Below, one piece after another: positions 25,362-36,337 of a stretch of 62,180 bases of DNA (positions are counted from its first letter, which is position 1; each line of letters opens with the position of its first letter). The position numbers and the translations under genes are program-made. The stretch is from Ga0077527 sp964486865 (GTDB taxonomy: Bacteria; Pseudomonadota; Gammaproteobacteria; Burkholderiales; SG8-41). The notes under the pieces are model-generated. The model made no database searches. It had not been told where the DNA came from and worked only from the letters and a program-made list of their open reading frames with translations. The stretch is from contig CAZAOZ010000014.1 in the NCBI GenBank assembly GCA_964486865.1, forward strand, positions 1 to 62,180. The letters are read 5' to 3'.

Positions 25362-25784
25362 TCAGCGGCGCAGTTTGCGGATGCGTTCCGACGGCGTGAT
25401 GATGTCGGTCAGGCGGATGCCGAATTTGTCGTTGACCACCACCACTTCGCCCTGCGCGATCAGGCAGCCGTTGACCAGCACGTCCATCGGCTCGCCCGCC
25501 AGCCCGTCGAGTTCCACCACGGAACCCTGCGCGAGCTGCAGCAGGTTCTTGATGGCGACCTTGGTGCGGCCGAGTTCGACGGTGAGCTGCACCGGGATAT
25601 CGAGAATCATGTCGATATCGTTGGACGCCCCGCTGCGCGCACCGCTGCCGGAGAACTGCTCGAATATCGGTGCGGGCGTACCGCGCATCTGTGCCGTTTC
25701 CGCCGTTACGGGTTCCTTCTGCTCGGCCATTGCGGCGGCCCAGTCGTTGGTGCTTACCTGTTCTTCGGTTGCATTTTCGGACAT
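25362..25784 (-). CDS. fliN: Flagellar motor switch protein FliN
   Basis: FliN is the C-ring subunit that, with FliM, binds CheY-P and export cargo. The 140-residue protein has a variable N-terminus and the C-terminal SpoA domain (about 60-138) with DIPVQLTVELGRTKVAIKNL and VLVNGCLIAQGEVVVVNDKF. Confidence 0.97.
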   Translation of the reverse strand: MSENATEEQVSTNDWAAAMAEQKEPVTAETAQMRGTPAPIFEQFSGSGARSGASNDIDMILDIPVQLTVELGRTKVAIKNLLQLAQGSVVELDGLAGEPMDVLVNGCLIAQGEVVVVNDKFGIRLTDIITPSERIRKLRR

Positions 25785-25796
25785 GTTGGAGTTCCT

Positions 25797-26774
25797 TTAC
25801 TGTTCTGCGCTGGCCGTGAGCATTCGCTCGACTTTCAGCGCGTACTGACCATGGAAGATGCCGCATTTGCATTCCATTACCGGCACGCCATCGACTTCGG
25901 CGAGCAGCGGCTGCGGGATATCGAGCCCGATGACGTCGCCCACCTGCATCGCCAGGAGCTGCTGTATCGACAGTTCGGCGTGGCCCATGTTGATGACGAT
26001 TTCGATATCGGCGGACTGCACCTGTTGCGACAGCCGGCGGATCCACCGCTTGTCGACCTCCATCTGTTCGCCCTGCAGCGCACTGTAGAGCAGGTCGCGG
26101 ATGGGTTCGATCATCGAATACGGCAGGCAGACATGGAATTCCCCGCCTTCCGCGCCGAACTCGATGGAGAATGTGGTCGATACGATCACTTCATTCGGAG
26201 TGGCGATATTGGCGAACTGGGTGTTCATTTCCGAACGGACGTATTCGAACTGGACCGGATGTACCGGCGCCCACGATTTCGTCATGTCGGCGAATACCAC
26301 GTTCAACAGCATCTGGATAATGCGCTGCTCGGTCTGCGTGAAGTCGCGGCCTTCGACGCGGGTATGGAACTGTCCGTTGCCGCCGAACAGGTTATCGATG
26401 ATCAGAAACACCAGGCTGGGTTCGAAGATGAACAGCCCGGTGCCGCGCAAGGGTTTGACCTGAACCAGATTGAGATTGGTCGGCACGACCAGATTGCGTA
26501 TGAAGTCGCCGTATTTTTGCAGCTTCACCGAGCCCACGGTTATTTCCGGCGCCCGGCGCACGAAATTGAACATGCTCACGCGCAGCAGGCGCGCAAAGCG
26601 TTCATTGATGGTCTCCATCGTCGGCATGCGGCCGCGGACGATGCGTTCCTGCGAGGCGATATTGTAGGGACGCACCCCGTCCGCCGATTGTGCCGCCGGC
26701 GCCTCGTCCTGCTCGCCGGTGACGCCTTTCAGCAGGGCATCGACTTCGTCCTGGGACAGGAAACTGTCGCTCAT
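25797..26774 (-). CDS. fliM: Flagellar motor switch protein FliM
   Basis: FliM is the central C-ring switch protein. The 325-residue product begins with the CheY-binding peptide FLSQDEVDALLKGVTG, then has the middle domain (LRVSMFNFVRRAPEITVGSV, FIFEPSLVFLIIDNLFGGNG) and the C-terminal SpoA domain similar to FliN. The conserved CheY-binding motif implies chemotactic switching, although no che operon is in the window. Confidence 0.97.
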   Translation of the reverse strand: MSDSFLSQDEVDALLKGVTGEQDEAPAAQSADGVRPYNIASQERIVRGRMPTMETINERFARLLRVSMFNFVRRAPEITVGSVKLQKYGDFIRNLVVPTNLNLVQVKPLRGTGLFIFEPSLVFLIIDNLFGGNGQFHTRVEGRDFTQTEQRIIQMLLNVVFADMTKSWAPVHPVQFEYVRSEMNTQFANIATPNEVIVSTTFSIEFGAEGGEFHVCLPYSMIEPIRDLLYSALQGEQMEVDKRWIRRLSQQVQSADIEIVINMGHAELSIQQLLAMQVGDVIGLDIPQPLLAEVDGVPVMECKCGIFHGQYALKVERMLTASAEQ

Positions 26775-26789
26775 GGTTGCGCCGTTCCG

Positions 26790-27467
26790 TTACTGGATGA
26801 TGAATGAGGTAAACAACACGCTCAGCACCGGGCCGGTGCCGGCAGTGCCTGCGGCAGTGTCCGCAGATGCGGCTTCGGCGGCAGCATCCTCTGCGGGCGG
26901 TTCGCCCTCCGGTGTGTCCGCCGCATCGGTCCGGGTGCCGGTGGCCGCGGCTGCGACATTGACGGGCGCCGCCGGTTTTTTTGCCGCCGCCGGATCGAGA
27001 ATCTGCGTGACTTCCATCAGCAGTTCCTGGACCAGCCTGATTTTGCCCTCGGGCAACAGCAGCTCCGAAGCCTTTTTCGCCGACAGCGCCATCAGCAGAC
27101 GGCTGCGCACTTCCGGCATTTGCTCCTTCAGCTTGTCGGCCATGGCCTGGCCGGCGATTTTCAGCGTGATGCCGATTTGCATGTACTGCGAACCCACCGC
27201 TTCGGGCTGCAGGTTGACGGTGAAGGGCTCCAGTGCAACGAATACCGGGGGCAGCACGGGCGCTGCCTTGACTTTCACTTCCTCTGCGGCGCCATCCGCG
27301 TCGAGCTGCGTGTACCACCACGCGCCGCCACCGCCGGCGCCCAGCACAACCACGGCTGCAGCCGCCATCACGATACGGCTTTTCTTGCCGCCTTTCGCAG
27401 GCGCGCCTGCCGCAGGCTTTGCGTCCTCCTTTTTTGCGGACTTTGCTTCTTCCTTCTTCTCTGCCAT
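26790..27467 (-). CDS. fliL: Flagellar basal body/stator-associated protein FliL, with low-complexity insert
   Basis: FliL surrounds the stator and supports motor torque. The 225-residue protein has a Lys/Ala-rich cytoplasmic start, one membrane helix (about 31-50) and the periplasmic FliL domain (VFVALEPFTVNLQPE, YMQIGITLKIA). After MEVTQILDP the usual FliL ends within a few residues in VLFTSFIIQ; here about 55 residues of Ala/Pro/Glu/Thr (about 158-212) separate the two. The insert is in frame and the C-terminus is kept. Confidence 0.94.
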   Translation of the reverse strand: MAEKKEEAKSAKKEDAKPAAGAPAKGGKKSRIVMAAAAVVVLGAGGGGAWWYTQLDADGAAEEVKVKAAPVLPPVFVALEPFTVNLQPEAVGSQYMQIGITLKIAGQAMADKLKEQMPEVRSRLLMALSAKKASELLLPEGKIRLVQELLMEVTQILDPAAAKKPAAPVNVAAAATGTRTDAADTPEGEPPAEDAAAEAASADTAAGTAGTGPVLSVLFTSFIIQ

Positions 27468-27576
27468 GTGAACTCCGGAATGACTGCCAGACTGGTTCGA
27501 TTATCGCGATTGCCCGGGGCGGTTCATGCGCAGAAAAGCTGCCCTTAGCCGCGGTATCTCATGCAATCGATTCGGG

Positions 27577-27627
27577 GCCTGTTACCCATCATTTCATCTC
27601 ACGAAAAGATGGACGCGGTTAACAGGC
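27577..27627 (-). repeat. Stem-loop between fliK and fliL
   Basis: GCCTGTTACC (27577-27586) pairs with GGTTAACAGGC (27617-27627) with one bulged base. CCATC and GATGG extend the pairing inside. On the minus strand it starts right after the fliK stop, in a 160-base gap ahead of fliL. The same GCCTGTTA half-site forms the palindrome upstream of motA (47-68). It may be a processing site or part of a small repeat family. Confidence 0.5.
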
Positions 27628-28602
27628 TTAGGCGAAGGTATCGACCAGGCCGATATGTGCCGCGGCAGAGCGACCGGGCGGCACGGCGTGACCGTCTTCG
27701 TTGCCCGGGTGCCGTGCGGAACCGCGTTGCGGTGATTCGCCGGGGCGCTGGAAGTCCTCCGCGGAAACGGAAGTTTCGCCCAGTTGTATGCCGGCCTGGC
27801 CGAGCGCATCGCGCAGGGCCGGCAACGCGGTTTCGATCGCTTCGCGCACCGGCAGGTGCGCTGAACTGAAGTGGACATGGGCCTGATCGCGGTCAAAGGA
27901 CAGCACGATGTCGATGGGACCGAGTTCGGGCGGGTTGACGTGCAACTCCGCCGATTGCTGGTGTTGCCCCGCCATCCATACCACGCGGCTGGAGAAGGCC
28001 TCTGACCAGCCGGGCTGGGACAGCGGCACTGGCACTTCAACGCGATGGATGGCCGGCGCGGCTGGCTGTGCGATCGCGGACGGCTGTGCCGGCAGACCGG
28101 TCATCGTGGCGGTGGGAATCCCGGCGTTGCTGCCCGGCGTTACCGCGGGCAGCATGTCGGTGAACGCGGGCCGCGTTGTGCCCGCAGTATCAGCCGGTGC
28201 GGGCGGCAACCATTCGCCGGCTCCGGCAGATTTTGCCGCCGGCTCCGCTGCGACTATGGGCGCGGCCATGCGTCCGTCACCGCCGGCGGCGGGCGGCGGA
28301 TGGGCCGGCAGCAGTTGCGTTTGCGTGGCCAGCTGCTGGATGGCGGTCAATCGGTCAGGCAGCAGCAGTGCACCCAGATCCGGCGGCACGGGATCGGTTG
28401 CTGCCGCGATGACAGGGTCTTCGGTGTCCGTGGCGGGCAGGCCGGGTTCCAGCGCCGGGTCGGGCGCGGCAGCGGTCAATCCCAGCGCCAGCATGGCGGC
28501 AAAATCGAGTGCGGGCGCTTCGTCCGGTGTCGTTGCAGCAGCGGATGTTGCCGTTTGCGCGCTGGCTGTCGGCGTCAGATTGGGGAGTGCAGGGCTGTCC
28601 AT
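27628..28602 (-). CDS. fliK: Flagellar hook-length control protein FliK
   Basis: FliK measures hook length and triggers the FlhB switch. The 324-residue protein has a Pro/Ala-rich, poorly conserved N-terminal two thirds and a Flg_hook C-terminal domain (about 205-300) with SAELHVNPPELGPIDIVLSF and LPALRDALGQAGIQLGETSV. It is between fliJ and fliL, the canonical place. A second FliK-like protein is at 37972-39042. Confidence 0.93.
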   Translation of the reverse strand: MDSPALPNLTPTASAQTATSAAATTPDEAPALDFAAMLALGLTAAAPDPALEPGLPATDTEDPVIAAATDPVPPDLGALLLPDRLTAIQQLATQTQLLPAHPPPAAGGDGRMAAPIVAAEPAAKSAGAGEWLPPAPADTAGTTRPAFTDMLPAVTPGSNAGIPTATMTGLPAQPSAIAQPAAPAIHRVEVPVPLSQPGWSEAFSSRVVWMAGQHQQSAELHVNPPELGPIDIVLSFDRDQAHVHFSSAHLPVREAIETALPALRDALGQAGIQLGETSVSAEDFQRPGESPQRGSARHPGNEDGHAVPPGRSAAAHIGLVDTFA

Positions 28603-28683
28603 GGGGCGTTGGTCCGGGGTCAGTGGCTATGGGGTGCGGGGCTGTTTCTGAGAAATGTCAGCAATTCGCGTGCCAGCGGCGCG

Positions 28684-29133
28684 TCATGCGCGATGGTTTT
28701 GCCGCCGCGCGGTGGCGGCTGTAACCTCATCGGCTGCGCGCTGTTCGGCTTGCCCGGTGCGCAGGTTTTCTGTATCCCGATGGCGCGTAGCGAGCACGTC
28801 AAAAGCCTTGACCCGGCGCTGGTGATCGCAATAGTCCGCCTGGCCCTTGCGCATCAACTCGTGGGCGTGGCTGACGATGGCGCGCTGCTGCGTGATTGCC
28901 GCATCCAGCTTGTCCATGAAATCGTGGAAATTGCGCCAGCCTGTGCTGTGGGGATCCTGGCGCATGCCGGAGCGGAAGCGCGCCAGGTAATCCTCGCGGT
29001 ATTGCAGCAGCAGGCCGAGCTTGGCCTCCACCTGCTGCAGCTGCGTGTTGAGCGTGCCCAGGCGGGCGGCGGCTTTTTCCGCTTCGCGTTCGGCGAGATC
29101 CAGTACGGTTTGCAGCCGGAAGGGTTTGGGCAT
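28684..29133 (-). CDS. fliJ: Flagellar export chaperone/stalk protein FliJ
   Basis: FliJ is the coiled-coil stalk linking the FliI ATPase to FlhA. The 149-residue protein is nearly all helical and charged, starting MPKPFRLQTVLDLAEREAEK. Its place directly after fliI and its length match the family. Confidence 0.92.
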   Translation of the reverse strand: MPKPFRLQTVLDLAEREAEKAAARLGTLNTQLQQVEAKLGLLLQYREDYLARFRSGMRQDPHSTGWRNFHDFMDKLDAAITQQRAIVSHAHELMRKGQADYCDHQRRVKAFDVLATRHRDTENLRTGQAEQRAADEVTAATARRQNHRA

Positions 29134-29151
29134 GGTTGTCGGTCGTCAGGG

Positions 29152-30579
29152 TTATTGCATTACGGGTTCGGCGCCGGCCGCCGCGCGGCCGGGAAGCAGC
29201 GCTTCGAGGCCGGCGACGCTGATGTCGTGGCGGGCCTGCTCATTCATGCCTTGCTGGAGAAATGCTTCCATCTGCGGATGCAGCGCGATGGCGTCATCCA
29301 GCACCGTGTCGCTGCCCTTGGCGTAAGCGCCAATGCTGATCAGGTCACGGCTGCGCTGATAGCGCGAGTAGAGCTGCTTGAAGCGGCGCACGTGGGAAAA
29401 TTGCTGCTCGCTGATCAGGCTGGTCATGGCGCGGCTCACCGAAGACTCGATATCGATGGCCGGGTAGTGGCCGGCATCGGAAAGGTTGCGCGACAGCATG
29501 ATGTGACCGTCGAGAATGGCGCGCGCCGCATCGCCGATGGGATCCTGGGTGTCGTCGCCTTCGATCAGCACCGTGTAGAAGGCCGTGATGGAGCCGCCGC
29601 CGCGGCCCGCATTGCCGGCGCGCTCGACCAGTTGCGGCAGCTTGGCGAATACCGACGACGGATAACCCTTGGTGACCGGCGGCTCGCCGATGGCCAATGC
29701 GATTTCGCGTTGTGCCATGGCATAGCGGGTGAGTGAATCCATGATCAGCAGCACATGTTTGCCCTGATCGCGAAAATGTTCGGCAATGGCGGTGGCGTAG
29801 GAGGCGCCCTGCAGCCGCATCAGCGGGCTGACGTCGGCGGGGGCGGCGACCACCACGGAACGCGCCAGGCCGGAAGTGCCGAGTATGGTTTCGATGAATT
29901 CCTTGACCTCGCGGCCGCGTTCGCCGATCAGGCCGACCACGATGACGTCGGCGCTGGTGAAACGCGCCATCATTCCGAGCAGCACGCTTTTGCCGACGCC
30001 GCTGCCGGCGAAAAGCCCCATGCGCTGGCCGCGGCCCACCGTCAACAGTGCATTGATGGCACGGATGCCGGTGTCGAGAGCCACGTTGATCGGTGCGCGT
30101 TCGAGCGGATTGAACGGGCGGTTGTGCATCGGGATTTCGCGTTCGAACTGCAGCGGCCCGCGGCCGTCGAGCGGGTTGCCCATGCTGTCGAGCACGCGGC
30201 CCAGCAGGCCGCTGCCTACCGGAACGTGTTTGGCAAAATCGGCTACCCGCCGCCGCGGCCGGGGCGGGTCGGTGAGGTGTGGACGTTCTGCGATGAATTC
30301 CATCGGCACTATGCGTGCGCCGGGCATCACACCGTAAGTATCCGCGACCGGCATCAGGTAAATGCGGTCATCGGAGAAGCCGACGACTTCGGCTTCAATG
30401 GCGTGGCTGTTGGGCAGTTCGATCAGGCAGCAACTGCCCACGGCAAGGCGCAGACCGACGGCTTCCATGACCATACCGGTGACGCGGGTCAACCGGCCGC
30501 TGGTCAGCAGCGGCGTGGTGATGGCGGTAACCTGCCCGCACTCGTGCAGGAACTTGCGGAGTTCTGCGACTTTGGCCAT
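29152..30579 (-). CDS. fliI: Flagellum-specific export ATPase FliI
   Basis: FliI is the hexameric export ATPase, related to the F1 beta subunit. The 475-residue product has P-loop GLFAGSGVGKSVLLGMMARF at about residue 180, VVGLIGERGREVKEFIE, the Walker B region LLIMDSLTRYAMAQREIALA and GSITAFYTVLIEGDDTQDPI. ATG 30579, one base after the fliH stop, gives the usual N-terminus; upstream in-frame sequence overlaps fliH. Confidence 0.97.
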   Translation of the reverse strand: MAKVAELRKFLHECGQVTAITTPLLTSGRLTRVTGMVMEAVGLRLAVGSCCLIELPNSHAIEAEVVGFSDDRIYLMPVADTYGVMPGARIVPMEFIAERPHLTDPPRPRRRVADFAKHVPVGSGLLGRVLDSMGNPLDGRGPLQFEREIPMHNRPFNPLERAPINVALDTGIRAINALLTVGRGQRMGLFAGSGVGKSVLLGMMARFTSADVIVVGLIGERGREVKEFIETILGTSGLARSVVVAAPADVSPLMRLQGASYATAIAEHFRDQGKHVLLIMDSLTRYAMAQREIALAIGEPPVTKGYPSSVFAKLPQLVERAGNAGRGGGSITAFYTVLIEGDDTQDPIGDAARAILDGHIMLSRNLSDAGHYPAIDIESSVSRAMTSLISEQQFSHVRRFKQLYSRYQRSRDLISIGAYAKGSDTVLDDAIALHPQMEAFLQQGMNEQARHDISVAGLEALLPGRAAAGAEPVMQ

Positions 30580-30580
30580 G

Positions 30581-31210
30581 TCAAGCCAGCCAGTCGCCGG
30601 AACGCCCGAGCGCCGCCAGCAGCCGCTGCCAGCGCGTGTGCAGCGTGGCGTCGAGTTCGCCGCCGGCGCTTTCGAGACGGCAGCCGCCGCGGGCCATGGT
30701 GCCGTCTTCGGCGATGATCCAGCCGCCGGCGCTGCACTGGTCGCCAAGATGTTCCCTTACGAGGCGCGCATCTTCCGGATGCAGCAGCAGCCGGGCGGGA
30801 GCGCGCGCCTGGCCGAGCATTTGCAGCGCTTCGCGCACCGTGTTGATCAGCAATTCGGGGCGGGCAGTGAGGGACTCGCCGACAATGCGCCGCGCGATGA
30901 TGATGGCGAGGTCGAGAACATTGTCGGCAACCTGGGCATCGAGCTGAGTCATGTCGCGGCTCAGTGTGTTGACCAGTGCGGCCAGGCGGGCGGTCTGCGC
31001 CGCATGGGCGCGCACGACATCCGCCTGCGCGGCGATCGTGCCGTCGCGATAGCCGGCGTCATAGCCTTCGCGCTGGACGCTCGGATTGGCACGCGCCGCA
31101 TCAGTGGCCGGTGAGGCTGATGAACCCGCGATGCCCGCGCCATCGAAGGAGTTCAGTTCCCAGCGCTGGTAGGCCGACAGTTTGTCGCGCGGAATTACGG
31201 TGCTGGGCAT
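30581..31210 (-). CDS. fliH: Flagellar export ATPase regulator FliH
   Basis: FliH dimers hold FliI at the export gate. The 209-residue protein has a variable N-terminus, the linker GYDAGYRDGTIAAQADVVRA (about 50-69) and the C-terminal FliH domain (LDLAIIIARRIVGESLTARP, LLLHPEDARLVREHL). ATG 31210 is preferred to a TTG three codons upstream. Confidence 0.93.
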   Translation of the reverse strand: MPSTVIPRDKLSAYQRWELNSFDGAGIAGSSASPATDAARANPSVQREGYDAGYRDGTIAAQADVVRAHAAQTARLAALVNTLSRDMTQLDAQVADNVLDLAIIIARRIVGESLTARPELLINTVREALQMLGQARAPARLLLHPEDARLVREHLGDQCSAGGWIIAEDGTMARGGCRLESAGGELDATLHTRWQRLLAALGRSGDWLA

Positions 31211-31258
31211 GGCCGGCAACCCGCGGGCACGGTGCCCCGTTCAGAATAAAGTGACTGC

Positions 31259-32254
31259 TTACACATAGGCTTCCTCGCCGCCTCCGGCGAGCACGATCTG
31301 CCCTTCATCGGCAAGTCTGCGCACGATCTTGAGGATTTCTTTTTGCTGGGCTTCCACTTCCGAAACCCGCACGGCGCCCTTCGCCTCGAGATCTTCCCTG
31401 AGCATTTCGGCAGCACGTTGCGACATGTTTTTGAATATTTTTTCGCGCATTTCCTGTGAAGAGCCCTTGAGCGCCAGGATCAGTCCCTCGGACTGCACTT
31501 CGCGCAGCAGCACCTGGATGGCGCGGTCTTCCAGTTCGAGCATGTTTTCCCAGGTGAACATCTGGTCGAGAATGTTCTGCGCCAGTTCGCTGTCGAATTC
31601 CTTGACGGACTCGATGATCGTGCCCTCATGGGTGCCGGGCATGAAGTTGAGAATTTCCGCCGCGGCGCGGGGTCCGCCCATCGGGGTCTTGCGCAGTTGA
31701 TCGCTGCCGGCCAGCAGCTTGGTCAGCACATCGTTCAGTTCGCGCAGCGCCGCCGGCTGGATGCCGTCCAGCGTGGCGATGCGCAGCATCACGTCATTGC
31801 GCAGGCGGTCGGTGAATTTTTGCAGGATTTCGGAGGCCTGGTCGCGGTCCAGATGTACCAGTATCGTCGCGATGATCTGCGGGTGTTCGTTCTTGACCAG
31901 CTCGGCGACAGTGCTGGAGTCCATCCATTTCAGTCCTTCGATGCCGCTGGTGTCGCCACCCTGGAGTATGCGATTGATCAGGTTGGCCGACTTGTCGTCG
32001 CCAAGCGCCTTCTTCAGCATGCTGCGGATGTAGTCGTCGGCGCCGAGTCCGATGGTGCTCTGCTGAGTGGCGCTGCCGCAGAACGCGTCCAGGGTGCTGG
32101 TGATCTGTTCCCGCGACACGCCCTTCAATGCGGCCATTGCCGAGCCGATTTTCTGCACTTCCCGCGGTTCGAGATGTTTCAGCACCTCCGCCGCCTCGTT
32201 CTCGCCGAGCGACATCAGCAGGATGGCGCTTTTCTGAATACCCTCGTCATTCAT
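31259..32254 (-). CDS. fliG: Flagellar motor switch protein FliG
   Basis: FliG is the rotor protein that contacts MotA. The 331-residue product has the N-terminal FliF-binding domain (SAILLMSLGENEAAEVLKHL), the middle domain with EHPQIIATILVHLDRDQASE and the C-terminal torque domain with DLEAKGAVRVSEVEAQQKEI. Key charged residues in the torque helix (EREVQSEGL-like region, REDLEAKG) are present. It overlaps fliF by eight bases. Confidence 0.98.
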   Translation of the reverse strand: MNDEGIQKSAILLMSLGENEAAEVLKHLEPREVQKIGSAMAALKGVSREQITSTLDAFCGSATQQSTIGLGADDYIRSMLKKALGDDKSANLINRILQGGDTSGIEGLKWMDSSTVAELVKNEHPQIIATILVHLDRDQASEILQKFTDRLRNDVMLRIATLDGIQPAALRELNDVLTKLLAGSDQLRKTPMGGPRAAAEILNFMPGTHEGTIIESVKEFDSELAQNILDQMFTWENMLELEDRAIQVLLREVQSEGLILALKGSSQEMREKIFKNMSQRAAEMLREDLEAKGAVRVSEVEAQQKEILKIVRRLADEGQIVLAGGGEEAYV

Positions 32255-33830
32255 TGCCGCTGACCCATGATTTCACCACGTTGGCGACGACCTTCGGATC
32301 CTGCTTGGCGATCTGCTTGGCGTTCTGCAGTGCCTGGTCGTAGTTGGTGTTGCCCTGGCGCATGACGGCGGTGCTCTCGTGCTGCAGCAGTTCCGGCATG
32401 ACCATGGGCGGCACGGTGGTCAGCTTGCGCAGCATCGGGCGCACGATGCCGAGCAGCAGATACAGCGCCAGGGCGCCGATCAGCAGATGCTTGCCGACGT
32501 CTTTCGCCATTTCGATATTCTGCGGCTGCTTCCATGCCGGCAGCTCCGGGATGGCCTGGATGTCCTGTTTCTTGAAGGGGCTGTTCACCACGGAGATCGT
32601 GTCGCCACGCTCCTCGCTGTAACCGATCACGCCGCGCACCAGTTCGGTCAGCTGGGTTTTTTGCGCAGCCGACAGCGGCCGTGCCGTGATCTTGCCCTGG
32701 GCGTCGGCAATCTGGTTGTGATTGACGACCACGGCGACCGAGATTTTCTTGACGCGGCCCATGGCCTGACGCGTATGCCGTATGCTCCGGTCCACTTCAT
32801 AGTTGACCGTGGAGTCGCGGCGGATTGCGGCTGCCGCGGTTGCGCCGGCTGCCGCGGCCGGGGTTCCGGGCGCGGTCACCGGCGCGGTGGCCGGCGTGGG
32901 CGGCTGATTAGTCAGTGCGCCGGGCACGCCGCCGGCTTGCGCGCCCGGCGTGCTGTTTTCGCTGGTTTGCTGGCTGCGTACGGCGGCATCCTCGGTTTTC
33001 TGGTTCGGTTTGTAAATTTCATCGGCCTGCTCGGTTTCGGTGAAATCGATTTCCGCGGCAACCTGGGCGCGGGCATTGCCCGGCCCGAACACCGGCAGCA
33101 GGATGGCTTCGATACGCTGCGCATAAACCTGTTCAACGTCATGGCGGTACTTGAGCTGACTGGCGTCGAGCGCGAGTTTCGATCCGGCTTCGGCGTCACC
33201 CGACAGCAAGGCGCCGGTCTGATCGACTATGGTGACGTTCTTCACGGGCAGGCCCGGCACGCTGGTTGAAACCAGCTGGGCGATGGCGGCGACCTGCATG
33301 CGATCCAGCGTGCTGCCCGGCTGCAGGTTGACCAGCACCGAGGCGCTGGTCTTGGGTTGTTCCCTCAGGAAAGCGGAGGGCTTGCTCAGCGCCAGATGCA
33401 CCCGTGCGGCCTGTACCGCGGCGACCGACTGGATCGAGCGTGCGAGTTCGCCTTCCAGCGCACGCTGATAGTTGACCTGTTCCAGAAACTGGCTGGCGCC
33501 GAGTTTCTGGTTTTCCATCAGTTCAAAGCCGGCCAGACCGCCTCTGGGCAGACCTTGCCCGGCGAGGCGCATCCGCGCCTCATGGACTTGCGCCGCGGGC
33601 ACCATCAATGTGCCATCGACGAATTTGTAAGGCGTGTTCATCTGCTGGAGGGCGGCGATCACCGCGCCGCCGTCACGCTCATTCAGATTGGCGTGGAGCA
33701 CCCGGTAATCCGGTGTGGTTCCCCACATCCACGCGCCGGCGCCCAGCGCGACAGCAATGGCGATGACCAGCATCGCGCTGATTTTCTGCTGAATGGGCAA
33801 TTGCCCCACAACCTGCAGGCCCGTGCTCAT
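32247..33830 (-). CDS. fliF: Flagellar MS-ring protein FliF
   Basis: FliF forms the MS-ring, the base on which export gate and C-ring assemble. The 527-residue protein has an N-terminal membrane helix (about 18-37), ring-building motifs (YQRALEGELARSIQSVAAVQ, ARVHLALSKPSAFLREQPKT), an Ala/Pro-rich periplasmic loop (about 295-335) and a second membrane helix (about 435-455) before the FliG-binding tail. It heads the minus-strand run and is divergent from fleS across a 215-base gap in which I could not find a convincing sigma-54 or sigma-28 site. Confidence 0.97.
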   Translation of the reverse strand: MSTGLQVVGQLPIQQKISAMLVIAIAVALGAGAWMWGTTPDYRVLHANLNERDGGAVIAALQQMNTPYKFVDGTLMVPAAQVHEARMRLAGQGLPRGGLAGFELMENQKLGASQFLEQVNYQRALEGELARSIQSVAAVQAARVHLALSKPSAFLREQPKTSASVLVNLQPGSTLDRMQVAAIAQLVSTSVPGLPVKNVTIVDQTGALLSGDAEAGSKLALDASQLKYRHDVEQVYAQRIEAILLPVFGPGNARAQVAAEIDFTETEQADEIYKPNQKTEDAAVRSQQTSENSTPGAQAGGVPGALTNQPPTPATAPVTAPGTPAAAAGATAAAAIRRDSTVNYEVDRSIRHTRQAMGRVKKISVAVVVNHNQIADAQGKITARPLSAAQKTQLTELVRGVIGYSEERGDTISVVNSPFKKQDIQAIPELPAWKQPQNIEMAKDVGKHLLIGALALYLLLGIVRPMLRKLTTVPPMVMPELLQHESTAVMRQGNTNYDQALQNAKQIAKQDPKVVANVVKSWVSGNE

Positions 33831-34045
33831 GGCTGCTCCGGGTATGACGGGGATGGCGGATGCTGGCGGTTCATGGGGGATCCTGGTGCGGCTGCGCTCA
33901 ACGGTGTTTGCGGCATGGCGGAATTATGGTCAGCCGCGGCCGCGGGGAAGTCGCGAATAAAGCAGGTATTCCGACCGTAATTGCAATCTCCGGGGTGGCC
34001 GGGCGATGTTAATTTCGCGTCATCTCCAGACCGGGCCCGTAAACC

Positions 34046-34928
34046 GTGAATCCAGTGGCAGAAAACAGAGTACCTGTATTGAATGCGCATGAGCTGCAGC
34101 AGGCGTTTCTGGTATTTGACGACGCCTCGCGCCAGCTCGCGGACAGCTATAACGACCTGCAGAACGAAGTGGCGCGGCTGAGCGCCGAGGTCGTGACGGC
34201 GAATGCCCGCCTGCGCGAGCAGTTACGGGAGAAGAACGTGATGACCACGGCGCTGGCGCGCAGCCAGCGGCTCGCCGCAATGGGCGCGATGACGGCGAGT
34301 CTTGCCCACCAGTTGCGCACGCCGCTTGCCTCCGCGCTGTTGTACGCGTCGCAGTTGAGCCAGCCGGTGATTCCGCCTGCCGAACAGGCGCGTTTTGCCG
34401 GTGAGGTGGTGAGCCGCCTGCGCGAACTCGAGAGTTTCATTCAGGGCACGCTCGCGTTCGTCAGCGGCCGCGTCGAACTGCGGGAAGACGTGGATCTGGC
34501 GCGCATCGTTGCGGACGCGCAGCGCCTGGCTGCGCCGCAGATGACCGGTGCCGGCGTGGCGCTCGATGTCGATGTCGTGGATGGGCGCCTGCCGCTGCGG
34601 GCAAGCCGCGAGGCGCTGCTGTCCATGCTGCTCAATCTGCTCGACAACGCACAGCGTGCGTGTGTCGCCGGCAACCGCGTCAGGCTGGTTTTGCAACGCA
34701 GCGGCACGGATGCCGTGCTGTGTGTCGCCGATGACGGCTGCGGCATGACGGCGGATACGCGCGCCCGTCTGTTTGAACCGTATTTCACCACGCGCAGCGA
34801 CGGCCACGGTTTGGGACTCGCATTTGCGCGCAGCGTGGTTGAAGCGCATGGCGGACGTATCGCCGTGGACACTGCGGAAGGCAGGGGCACGCAATTCACG
34901 GTAAGCCTGCCGCTCGCCCATACATGGC

Positions 34929-34939
<11 letters not shown>
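34046..34939 (+). CDS. fleS: Flagellar two-component sensor kinase FleS (FlrB-type)
   Basis: FleS phosphorylates FleR to turn on middle flagellar genes. The 297-residue cytoplasmic protein has no membrane helix and no clear PAS domain. An N-terminal coiled coil (about 20-70) leads to the phospho-His box SLAHQLRTPLASALLYASQL (about 86-105), then N-box LLNLLDNAQRAC and G-boxes ADDGCGM and DGHGLGLAFARSVVEAHGG. Linkage to fleR by an 11-base overlap supports the assignment. Confidence 0.92.
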
Positions 34940-36290
<1,351 letters not shown>

Positions 36291-36337
36291 ACCTGGAAAC
36301 GGCAGTTGACCGCTTTCCGCACTTGAAAGGAACCATC

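Noticed and set aside
28045..29736. Plus-strand open frame of over 500 codons opposite fliK, fliJ and fliI
   Set aside because: It is antisense to three clear flagellar genes, is Arg/Gly/Gln-rich as expected of a GC-rich shadow frame, and has no domain pattern.
33955..33985. TAAA and ACCGTAAT between fliF and fleS resembling a sigma-28 site
   Set aside because: The spacer is about 12 bases, too short for FliA, and fleSR are expected to be early genes.
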